Below are positions 8,901-15,600 of a stretch of 27,771 bases of DNA, piece by piece; within the stretch, counting starts at the first letter, position 1; every line of letters starts with the position of its first letter. Position numbers and translations under genes: made by a program. The notes below the pieces were generated by a model, which saw only the letters and a list, made by a program, of their open reading frames with translations, was not told the origin of the DNA and ran no database searches. The DNA is from a virus: the IMG/VR virus record IMGVR_UViG_3300042879_001458, positions 1-27,771 of that record; one strand, 5' to 3'.

Positions 8901-11397
8901 AACATTTTCACAACTAGACCCAATTGCAGACGCAGGAAAATCACATCCACCTAGACTTGATAATTGGGTTAAGGATTCGTTAGGAAACAAAGCTTCTTCT
9001 GATACATACGGCGTAAAAAACACATTTACACGTTTTTATGATATAGACATTGTGGATGATACAATTGCATATGCAGTTGCAGCAACTGTACCAACTGATC
9101 CATATTATGAAGAAGTTCCAGACTCATGTGTGCTTTGTGACAATAAAACATATCTTTTTTCAACCGCAGAAAAGTTATTTTTTAGAGTATTAAAGGCAGA
9201 GAATGTTTCATCTGGTAACCCATTAGAATGGAAACCTATTGCTCATATCGGCATGCCTGGAACAAATCGTCATAATAAACGAGTTGAAGGAATTGTCCAT
9301 AGATCAAATAGGTCAGGGGCTCCAGCTGATATTAAAATACAAGCACCTAGTAAAAATGTCATATATGTTTTAAACGATGAAAACGGAAAGCACTCTTCTG
9401 TTTTCAAATCTATTGATGGTGGTTATAGTTTTCATGGAGACGGGGTTCCTGATCCAATGGAAGCCCGTATACAAGTTGGTGAAAACTCTCGAGTTGTGGA
9501 TATGCACTTTACAAGTGAAAATAATGGGACCGTGATTGGATCTAAGCGCGATATTGGTATAAGTTTCCCAATTTATGTTAATACATATAATGGCGGTACA
9601 ACATGGTCAGACGGCTACATTAGTACTACTGTTTCTGGTAGCGCATTATCTGTTTGGTTTAATAATCAACATGGTGTTGGCTATGTTGGACTGTCAAACA
9701 GTTCTATTTTTAAAACAACAAATAGTGGATCGGCTTGGTCATTGATATTGAGTCATACAAGCTCATTATGGGATGACGTGATAGATCGTGGAACAGATTA
9801 CCTTAGAACCAGTTTAGCTATTACAAGTATATTCTTTTTAAATGATTCTATAGGATGGGCAACTGCAAATGCTGGGGGTGGTTACGGATTTAGAAAAGTT
9901 TATGTATTACGAACTACGGATGGTGGTGTAACTTGGGATAAGACAGAGTTTACGCATCGTTGTGTTCAATCTAATACATATGGAGTCCCACCAGCATTAA
10001 AAGTACGTGCGATAGATGAAAATACAGTATTGGTAGCAACTGGCTATGGTAGTTGTGCAATTAGTACTGATGGGGGTGTAACATTTAAAACAACAACAAC
10101 ATTACCACTTTTAGTAGATCCAACCAGTAGAAACTCAGAATGCTGCCCAGCTGCATCCCCAATAACAATACTCGATGTATTACCAAATTCAACAGGCGGA
10201 GATGTAGTGACACCTGATACATCTGATACAGTAGCAACTGCTATTAGATCCGTTGCAGTTGGATCTGATATACAAGTAAAACAAACTCTTGTAGCTGGAA
10301 ACGTATCAGCTGGATATAAAGTACAATTTAATGCATCTGGTAGTGCAGTAGATAGCGTTCAAATTGGAGCATACAACACATACAATGCAAATGATGTTGA
10401 TGATACTGTATCTGTTGGAAATTCGTCATTATATTTAACTAAAAAATCTGATAAAACAACAGCAATTGGCTCCGAAACATTATACATACTACAACAGTCA
10501 TCTATCCCAGTAGTATTTCCGGGTGGTGTTGTTAACGGTAAAAATAAAATTATCGATGAATTACTTACAACAAAATCTGGATATAATACTGCTGTTGGAT
10601 ATCAAGCAGCTTCTGGGTTGTATTTAGGCGATCGTAATGTTTACTTAGGTGCAAACGCAGGGAATAATCAATTCCAAATGGGCAGTAATAATGTTTTATT
10701 GGGTGCAAATTCCGTTAAAACTGTATTTAACATGACAAACCAAGTAGTAATAGGAAACCCAGACCACACAACGCATGTTGTTATGGGTATCCCAGGTGTA
10801 AATGATTGGATATGGCAATCTGACGGTAGAGATAAAACAGACACTGGATCATTTGAATTAGGATTATCATTTATTCGAGAAATACAACCAAAAGAATATA
10901 AATGGGATCCTAGACATAAATATCCATCTGGAAGCTCACCAAACGGAACACATAAGCAATCTGGAAGTTCGTATGGATATATAGCGCAAGATTTAGAAGC
11001 AGCTGCAGTTGCAGTTGGTGTAAGCGGCTCGTTGTTTGTATTCGATGCATCTGGATCATATTCTGGATCTACTGATACTTCAGGCAGTGATTTTGGTGTA
11101 AAGATGATAACACCTGGTATGGTTAATTTAGTTGCAATCAACGCAATTAAAGAATTAGATGCACTCGTTTCATATCTATCATCATCAAAGTATACAACAA
11201 ATATTGGAGATTCTACAAATTCAACATTTAGCGTTACGCACAGTCTTGCAACACGCGATGTTGTAGCAATGATATACAGCAATCTTACTGAGCAAGTTGT
11301 ATATCCTTCAATGTCAATCGATACTATCAATCATATTCAAGTTGCATTCCCTACACCACCGGGTATCAATGAGTATAGAATAGTAGTGATGCGATAA
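2902..11397 (+). CDS. Giant tail fibre/adhesin: Asp-box propellers, YadA-like trunk, S74 chaperone
   Basis: A 2831-residue virion protein, probably the main receptor-binding fibre. About 22 Asp-box (S-x-D-x-G-x-T-W) motifs occur, as in BNR/YCF48-like beta-propellers; examples are STDDGSTW (near 309), TTDGGTNW (near 931) and TTDGGVTW. They group in blocks at about residues 30-420, 430-1150, 1320-1630 and 2040-2400. Between these lie trimeric-trunk repeats of the YadA/hexapeptide kind, such as NVAVGYGAL, NTSVGYGSL and NVAIGNRAL, at about 1234-1310, 1670-1970 and 2445-2633. At 2640-2645 is SDGRDK, the S-D-x-R-x-K start of a peptidase S74 (chaperone of endosialidase) domain, with 'GYIAQDLE' downstream. 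The last ~68 residues form a small beta domain (THSLATRDVVAMIY...YRIVVMR) known from phage fibre C-termini. The start has only a weak AGAGAA ribosome site. No sialidase-type catalytic set was identified, so the propellers are more likely binding than enzymatic. Terminators flank the gene on both sides. Confidence 0.9.
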   Translation: MKIFGTTDVQGLMKATTGSFFKQILRQPQADPNVFVAGTDATYNDSLPDNRSIIAQGVFDYIITSNDSGKTKFIQASVPAGSVTGFRVQHVDYTTVYTLVTEHFVTAGLNNTNTANKVDGYASRVNFSTDGGITFKTLQGFGDFVGFDMVWINKSECYIVGAKYTPLNPTNAALPQYQRNWKKFKHLITNRSFRVSSVTGGVCRPALFKLTLDTNSSIPTVINATEITLTGALAGNPNDPLTAIAYNPVTGVFVYGTESGKLYKNNNGTITDVTPGLVQGVVNRILFDKYNSTTVFAISSIPFGKILKSTDDGSTWVGCQLPVARLNGGINDIWIPEKDLVLAVTDDVTKILRSTDNGTSWQFISTPILNSNSPIIDIKTIKLTPSTLPSNIHLAISDKDIFWSVGQQYDLNGNTTIDWPNAEKDFSRRLPSNHFYKAVDIVEDNAIGYGFILKQTDSKTGTINEIRPQYLRMEFDNIYEMSYNNYNLDFNAISARSAYEIYVTADGGVNGGYLFKGERLSLDSGTSYYPFTFTQDDSSSKRYLDVKCTDTKVFACGTNNLLKYKTYGGSWTTLSVVANHDILKVWPVNDNYIVVLTQDTVSPDNYYIYVSDDGGSTWTQKRQCFYKPIDIHVYSEDIIYILHENGYSIEFTIDFTQSSPTFNVVELGNTTVPFQFGNKTITVDTTKTHADVTGFIITGGTQGLVLSNLDESSVIGPWPTDPQSLAAVTGDGDYTYWIGGGTTTIDKLNENTPRPWPDIVGSEPILLSSNDKGLTWADKTPSINTQEPTQGDFIITSLSEGAYYNYKDIDKFYIYGSSNNGTSFGLKSDSEFFVDSNKYQNGTDGILKMRFLNSSTGFAVGTIKPTALTPSTRKLSYTSDGGSNWSTLATPENFNITSVFFTSANTGFITAYPINSSGGPNYSSNSKIFKTTDGGTNWNESLNLPVGKQNKPLDIFFIDANIGIVTLYGNSSVEGIYRTTNGGTSWSFVSITGYRGGNTKQSFMDDKSGQIQFVSTTRGFISGKNSSSNPGLFTTTDAGATWSRVTTPINSNTGGANIDTVHFLDKTGQTGVFSFNNTIYRTTNGGANASLVYTVPNSTDASTAIADIKFSSGNTIGVAVGSRNLGSYNDHFVLLSTNGGSSWREIDSNHTSIDLENSINPANSTQRDSILYTTAFAEPLTLTDEEDNTNGGGGEDTKDCFQTRFISSSFYNLENFAYRCTKPGETPVYVPNSSENVGLGVGIFGQKTSQQRTLLRDNLTQGAAVGVGTLGNSTYSNKDTAVGHSAMGTVINAKENVAVGYGALQTNKTILPVSIRQKYQSNIIGVSPIGQLFKSVDGGFSWNTVIESGSSFTSASFVNSFLTGSNVYLKPASIVSPNSDTTFILYNDFNISSSLSLNTYILRSSNKNSSFTTIYSSSVYTIDKIIPLNSNIVYGIDSSNSKVLRSTTSAKSWVTCSINGIGGNSIKNLSVTSINTGFLVGSKIWYIQSGSNLNWVTSSYTGSHIINAIDSINSDSWIAVGESGSIYKTNNTGVSWSLVTQSLTTESLNDVKVLKNGNVLTVGNSGTILISSTTGSTWYTGSYDGGSDFSEFDYTTIQTYSPSILILASAYGNVRSDNSGNTWYLAANTANGSNSDILLSSAVEMGLTDTQPKKVLNPLGISAAPTPPIEYIAENVAVGAYSVGNYTNSWGVVGVGARSLETSTPLEQSVVPNMGVFTLNISSTSGLYDFINDVGMPPRPSNYGQVAIGRLSQGKGLYSQFNTSVGYGSLYLSQDSVQNTAVGFYSQHLSSNTGRNTSLGVWALGVNGPLGNLDPYGNGLDGTVGSYAGGSDNVAIGYKAMLYNTDSKRAAQLIRAGFGDASQGFSRIGSVNVAIGNRALNHASGSTNTVAIGHQAVIDSYDLTDSIFIGGYVGYRFKTLIGSYYSSSVDNDWTPTQTVAVGSYALLNHTGTDLVAIGANALRGISVGAFPNETGNPNSGGTNGTTRVHPGVIVVGTNLSTFSQLDPIADAGKSHPPRLDNWVKDSLGNKASSDTYGVKNTFTRFYDIDIVDDTIAYAVAATVPTDPYYEEVPDSCVLCDNKTYLFSTAEKLFFRVLKAENVSSGNPLEWKPIAHIGMPGTNRHNKRVEGIVHRSNRSGAPADIKIQAPSKNVIYVLNDENGKHSSVFKSIDGGYSFHGDGVPDPMEARIQVGENSRVVDMHFTSENNGTVIGSKRDIGISFPIYVNTYNGGTTWSDGYISTTVSGSALSVWFNNQHGVGYVGLSNSSIFKTTNSGSAWSLILSHTSSLWDDVIDRGTDYLRTSLAITSIFFLNDSIGWATANAGGGYGFRKVYVLRTTDGGVTWDKTEFTHRCVQSNTYGVPPALKVRAIDENTVLVATGYGSCAISTDGGVTFKTTTTLPLLVDPTSRNSECCPAASPITILDVLPNSTGGDVVTPDTSDTVATAIRSVAVGSDIQVKQTLVAGNVSAGYKVQFNASGSAVDSVQIGAYNTYNANDVDDTVSVGNSSLYLTKKSDKTTAIGSETLYILQQSSIPVVFPGGVVNGKNKIIDELLTTKSGYNTAVGYQAASGLYLGDRNVYLGANAGNNQFQMGSNNVLLGANSVKTVFNMTNQVVIGNPDHTTHVVMGIPGVNDWIWQSDGRDKTDTGSFELGLSFIREIQPKEYKWDPRHKYPSGSSPNGTHKQSGSSYGYIAQDLEAAAVAVGVSGSLFVFDASGSYSGSTDTSGSDFGVKMITPGMVNLVAINAIKELDALVSYLSSSKYTTNIGDSTNSTFSVTHSLATRDVVAMIYSNLTEQVVYPSMSIDTINHIQVAFPTPPGINEYRIVVMR
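10819..11397 (+). other. Peptidase S74 intramolecular chaperone domain and C-terminal beta domain of the fibre
   Basis: Residues 2640-2831 of the fibre. In endosialidase and related fibres this domain trimerises the chain, guides folding of the beta-helical stalk and then cuts itself off before the Ser of the SDxRxK motif, using Ser and Lys. Here Ser2640, Asp2641, Arg2643 and Lys2645 are all present, so cleavage would release about 192 residues. The 'QPKEYKWDPRH' and 'GYIAQDLEAAA' stretches are typical of the family. Cleavage itself is inferred from the intact motif. Confidence 0.85.
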
Positions 11398-11405
11398 AAA
11401 AATAT

Positions 11406-11439
11406 AAGCCCTCCACCTAAAAAATGGAGGGCTTTTTTT
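11406..11439 (+). terminator. Rho-independent terminator after the fibre gene
   Basis: AAGCCCTCCA (11406-11415) pairs fully with TGGAGGGCTT (11425-11434) around a nine-base loop, CCTAAAAAA, and runs into a T tract to 11439. It begins nine nt after the fibre stop codon and closes the fibre transcription unit. Confidence 0.93.
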
Positions 11440-11441
11440 AT

Positions 11442-11449
11442 TATTTATA
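11442..11449 (+). promoter_or_regulatory. Candidate phage promoter box TATTTATA before the gp26-like gene
   Basis: TATTTATA follows directly on the T tract of the fibre terminator and lies 53 nt before the next ATG. It differs only in its last base from the three other boxes. Promoter function is inferred from position and recurrence. Confidence 0.35.
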
Positions 11450-11494
11450 TACTTATTATGGTAACAAAGTTTTTTAAATCAAGGAGTTTTTTAC

Positions 11495-12325
11495 ATGGAA
11501 AACCAATTAACCGATGAACAGTTAAAGAATATAGCATTACAAAATTATAATAGCGATGAGGTAAAGAGTTATAACTTTCCTACTGAAACTGTTCCCCTTC
11601 CATCTAAAGGATTATTATACCCAAAGGATCATCCACTTGCATCTGGATTTATTGATATCAAATATATGACTGCACGAGAAGAAGATATTCTTACTTCTTC
11701 AAACTTAATTAAGCAGGGTAAAGTTATTGATAAGTTGTTACAATCATTAATTGTTACTAAAGTAAATTACGGTGACATTTATGTTGGCGATAAAACTGCT
11801 ATAATGATTGCCGCTAGAATTTTGGGCTATGGTAAAGATTATGAAGTAGAAATAGAAGATCCATTTAGCCCAGGCGATAAACAAAAAGAAACAATTGATT
11901 TACAAGAAATTCAAGATAAAGAAATTGACTGGGAACTTATTACACCAAATCAAAATAATTTTGAGTTTGAACTTCCACATGCAAAACGTACAATAACGTT
12001 TCAATTAATGACACATGGCCTCGAACAAGCTATTCAAAACGATTTGAAAACAAACGCCTTAAAGCGTAAAGATGGAATTGACAGAGAATTTTCAACACGA
12101 TTAAAATATCTAATCACATCAGTTGATGGCGATGATAACAGAAAAGTTATAAATAATTTTGTTGATAACGAATTATTTGCATTAGATTCAAAAGCATTAC
12201 GTGATTATATTAATAAGATTTCACCCGATGTAGATATGACATTTGAATTTACTTCAAATGTTACAGGCGAATCAATGAATTTAGAAATCCCAATGGGCGT
12301 ATCGTTTTTTTGGCCTAGGGCTTAA
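11495..12325 (+). CDS. gp26: T4 gp26-like baseplate/tail assembly protein (zero-frame product)
   Basis: A 276-residue protein of the T4 gp26-like (T4 base plate protein) family, which acts in hub or tail assembly. The family signature is the run 'VPLPSKGLLYPKDHPL', then 'IDIKYMTAREEDILTS', 'LLQSLIVTKVNYGDIYVGDK' and 'IMIAARILGYGKDYEVEIEDP'. The C-terminus (MNLEIPMGVSFFWP) is also family-like. The start is set by AAGGAG at 11481-11486, eight bases before ATG. It lies directly upstream of the tape measure gene, where P2 E, lambda G and similar tail-assembly chaperones are found. Its last codons overlap an apparent recoding site (12305-12335); a shifted ribosome would give a product of about 349 residues ending at 12545. 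I infer it works as the short form of a chaperone pair. The exact T4 numbering is less certain than the family. Confidence 0.75.
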   Translation: MENQLTDEQLKNIALQNYNSDEVKSYNFPTETVPLPSKGLLYPKDHPLASGFIDIKYMTAREEDILTSSNLIKQGKVIDKLLQSLIVTKVNYGDIYVGDKTAIMIAARILGYGKDYEVEIEDPFSPGDKQKETIDLQEIQDKEIDWELITPNQNNFEFELPHAKRTITFQLMTHGLEQAIQNDLKTNALKRKDGIDREFSTRLKYLITSVDGDDNRKVINNFVDNELFALDSKALRDYINKISPDVDMTFEFTSNVTGESMNLEIPMGVSFFWPRA

Positions 12326-12335
12326 TTATAAGCCC
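12305..12335 (+). promoter_or_regulatory. Putative programmed ribosomal frameshift site (+1 or -2) with stem-loop
   Basis: Seven T (12305-12311) are read as TTT TTT TGG in the zero frame. A six-base spacer, GGCCTA, separates them from a perfect 7-bp stem, GGGCTTA (12318-12324) with TAAGCCC (12329-12335), around an ATTA loop. The zero-frame TAA (12323-12325) lies within this hairpin. A +1 or -2 shift on the T run enters the frame that continues to 12545; a -1 shift reaches TAG (12316-12318) after two codons. Slippery run, spacer length and stem match known recoding sites, but the shift is inferred. Confidence 0.7.
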
Positions 12336-12545
12336 ATTCTGCATGAAGAACTATTTGAATTGGTCTACTATACAAAGGGATCATTTCCATGGTCTGACGT
12401 GTACAATATGCCTGTTTTCTTGCGCAGATTTTATTTAAAACAAGTAGAAAAAGCCCTTGAAGCAAAGGCTAAAGCTATGCAAGACGCTTCTACCGGTAAA
12501 AGCTCCGGTACAAATATATCTAGACCCGGTATTGTACCTAAATAA
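12306..12545 (+). CDS. Frameshift extension of the gp26-like protein (long-form chaperone domain)
   Basis: A frame open from 12285 (after TAG at 12282) to TAA at 12543-12545. It has no ATG before residues that look conserved and folded: 'GLGLNYKPILHEELFELVYY', then 'KGSFPWSDVYNMPVFLRRFY' and a charged helix 'LKQVEKALEAKAKAM'. The first ATG in frame is at 12408, inside that block. A TTG at 12360 is the only near alternative start and has no ribosome site. The simplest reading is that ribosomes shift at the T run and add 77 residues to the gp26-like protein, making a minor long form as in the G/GT and E/E+E' systems placed before tape measure genes. A separate 61-residue protein starting at TTG 12360 is possible but would remove half of the coherent stretch. 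Confidence 0.65.
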   Translation, partial: FFGLGLNYKPILHEELFELVYYTKGSFPWSDVYNMPVFLRRFYLKQVEKALEAKAKAMQDASTGKSSGTNISRPGIVPK

Positions 12546-12559
12546 ATTGGGTTTTTGGA

Positions 12560-12567
12560 TATTTATT
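12560..12567 (+). promoter_or_regulatory. Candidate phage promoter box TATTTATT before the tape measure gene
   Basis: TATTTATT lies 42 nt before the tape measure ATG, within the 15-base string (12558-12572) shared exactly with the gap before the tube gene. The gap also has two similar strings, ATTGGGTTTTTGG at its start and ATTGGGCTTTTTTG at its end. There is no hairpin terminator here. Promoter function is inferred. Confidence 0.4.
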
Positions 12568-12601
12568 ATAAATGTATTTTTATAGTATTGGGCTTTTTTG
12601 A

Positions 12602-15600
12602 ATGGCTGATGAACAGAAATTAAGAACCGAAACCAAGCAATATCAAACGCAACAGAAAGTAATTGCGGAGAATCTCCGTGAGCTAAAGCGATTATATCTT
12701 GAGCTTACTCGGGCAGAAGCGTCATATGCAAAAACTCAAAGCGATGAAAGCAAAAAGCGGGTTGAAAATACTAATAAAGCTATATCTGATGTTAAAGCAC
12801 AATTAAATTCGTTAAAACTTTCAAAAGAAGAAACGCAAAAGCTATATAATATTCAAGCAAAGGCACTAAAAGAGTCATCTGGTTTAATGGACTCATTTAG
12901 TAATTCTGTTAAAAAGCTAAATGCATCATTAAATTTACCGGATTCAAAAAAGCAAATAATACCAAAATTTGCAGTTGATATGGTTTCCGAAGCAAATGAG
13001 CAATTAAAAAATACAGCAAAAACAATACCGGCTCTGTTTTCTATCACATCTTCACGGGCGTTGGCTCTTAATGTTGGTTCTGAAGAAAATAAAAGACAAA
13101 AAAATACATTAGCAATACAACTTAAATTAAATGATTTAGCGAAAAATACTGCGGTTGCCTTTTCTTCTGCCGCAAAAAATGAAGCTAGTATAGCCACTAA
13201 TAAATTTAAAGAATTATCAATTTCTAATTTACTTAGTCAAGTTGATTATATTAGAAAAAAATTAGATGATGATCGCAATAAATTAACAAAAGGTGCACGT
13301 GCTGATATGGTAGTGCAACTTCAAATGTTAATACAGGAAATTGATACGTTAGAAAATATAAACAAATTGCATAGATCTGCCCACGAAGAAATAACAGCAT
13401 CTCTTTCTGAAGAAAAAGAACGATTGGAAATTCAAGATAAACAGAAAAAATTTGAAGAAGATCAAGAAAAGATAAGACGCGCTAGTGATAAAGATTATGC
13501 AAGTTCTTTTGAAAATTTACTAAAGAATAAAGAACGATTGGACAGAGAATACCAGGATTATGTTGATGCGGAACGCAAAGTAACTGCAGAAAAAATGCAA
13601 GCTGAAGAAAGAGCGCGAGTAGCAAGACAAAAACTGGATGCAGAAGAAATAGAAAGAGTTAGATCTCGTGCGATAAAAGATGGTATGTCCAAAAAAGAAG
13701 CACTTGATAAAGCATACCAAGAATATCTGAAAAATGAGGAAGATGCGCTCGCTGCTGAACGTGACGCAATTCAAAAAGCAGCAACTGCAAGAGAATTGGA
13801 GGATGCAAGAATTATTGCATTAACTAGACGTAATCTTGCTAGACAGGCGTTTGATGAACAAATTGCAAGAGAAAAAGCTGCTGAGTTAGAACGCAAAAGT
13901 AAAGAAAAAATAAAGACAGAGCAAGAAAGAACTGCATTGCGTGAAAGAGAACGAGCAATACGTAAAATTGAAAGTATATCATCATCCTTTATATCTAAAT
14001 TACCTTTAGGTGGAATATTATCAATGATTGCTGCATTGGGACCAATGTTTGCACTGTTAGCTGGTTTGATTGGAATAATACTTTATTTCTTATTACGTTG
14101 GGATAAGTATATAACCGATATACAAAAATCGATGGGCGTAACTAGAGCAGAAGCAGAGGCAGGTGGAGCTGCTATGGGTAAATTTGCCGAAAAAATACAA
14201 CAGGCAAGTATATACGCACCCCAAGTGGCAAAAGCTGTTGCAGAACTTAGCGATGGTCTATCTGGCACAAACTTGCTAACCCCATTAACAGTTGGTAATG
14301 CAAAAATGGAAGAAATGGCAGCAGCGGCAACAGTTTTAACTGATAAATTCCAATTATCAGGTGATGAACTTGGAACTCTAACCGATTTATCAACATCAAT
14401 GGGAACTAGTTTATCTGGAACAACTATTATGGTTGAAAAGATGGCTAAAGGATCATTTAATGTACGTTCTATGTTCCAATCTCTTGCAAAATTATCACCT
14501 TCAATTTTAACATCATTTAGAGGATCAAACTCTCAATTGATTGCAATGGCTGCAAACGCAAAGCGTCTTGGTGTTGAAATGGGTGATATTATCGAATCTA
14601 GCATGAGTTTACTTGATGTAGAAGATGCTATTACAAAGGCGTTTGAAGCACAAGTTGTTACTGGTAAAAATATAGATATTGATAGATTGATGTTCTTACA
14701 ATTGACCGGAGATTACGGTCAATTGCTACAAGAGCAAGAAAAAATATTAAAAAATGCAGATTACCTAAATAATAGAAGCCCTGTATTTCAGAGCATGATT
14801 GCGGGTTCAATTGGCTTAACCCAAGAACAAGCTTCTCAAATTGCGCTTAGATCTCTTCTGTCTGATAGACTCGGATTAAATGAAGCAAAAATTCGTGAAA
14901 TGCAAAAACGTGGAGAAGAAGTCCAGAACGTATTTGATGCAGCATTAAAACAAGGAAAAATTACAGAGGTAGAATTTGAAGAATTAAGTAAAATTGCCAA
15001 AGAGTATGATTTCTTAACTATTCAAGAAAGAATCGTTCGTGGTTTAGATGGACTTGCTGTAAACATATCTTCATATTTCCCAAAACTTACAGATGCAATT
15101 ATATATCTTACCGATAAGTTTGAAGGATTAACTAAATCTTTTAGCGGCGGTTTTGGTATGGGAGAAACTGGTAAAATGGTTATGGGTGGAATTGGAGGTG
15201 TGGTTCTGGCTGCGCTTGCCCTAAAACTTGGAGGTAAGGGGTTTAAATTTGCAAGAGCGTTAATGCCAGGTGCTGCGTTAGCCACAGGTGCTGCTGGTGC
15301 TGCTGGATCGGCTGCTGGTGGTTCCGTGCTTGGTACTGCAGGTGCTGGGGCAGCTGGCGCTGCTGGCACTGGATTATTTTCTAGAGTATTTGGCTCCTCT
15401 ATTGCTCAATATAATACAATGGGCAGATTGACATCGGCTGGGTATAGGGCTGGTGGATTGGGGGGTGGTATGGCTGGTATGATGCGGGCAGCAAGAATTG
15501 GATTAAAGCCAGCGCTTAAATCAGGATTAATTGGTGCTGGTATAGATTTTGGCTTGGGCCTTGCATCTGGGCAATCTTTATCAAGAGCAGCAGGTGGGGC

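Noticed and set aside
10668-11330. A 220-codon open frame on the minus strand within the fibre gene
   Set aside because: It lies wholly inside a strongly supported gene, its product has no domain logic, and the AT-rich codon pattern of the fibre explains the lack of stops.
2902-11397. Enzymatic sialidase in the fibre, suggested by Asp boxes and an endosialidase-type C-terminus
   Set aside because: Asp boxes are structural and S74 domains occur on many fibres; I found no convincing arginine triad with Asp/Tyr/Glu catalytic arrangement.
12318-12335. The GGGCTTA/TAAGCCC hairpin as a transcription terminator
   Set aside because: No T tract follows it, and it lies within the coding end of a gene six bases after a slippery T run, which fits a recoding stimulator better.
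12343-12440. A short ATG frame (MKNYLNWSTIQRDH) after the gp26-like gene
   Set aside because: It ends after about 30 codons, has no ribosome site and lies in a different frame from the coherent extension that reaches 12545.
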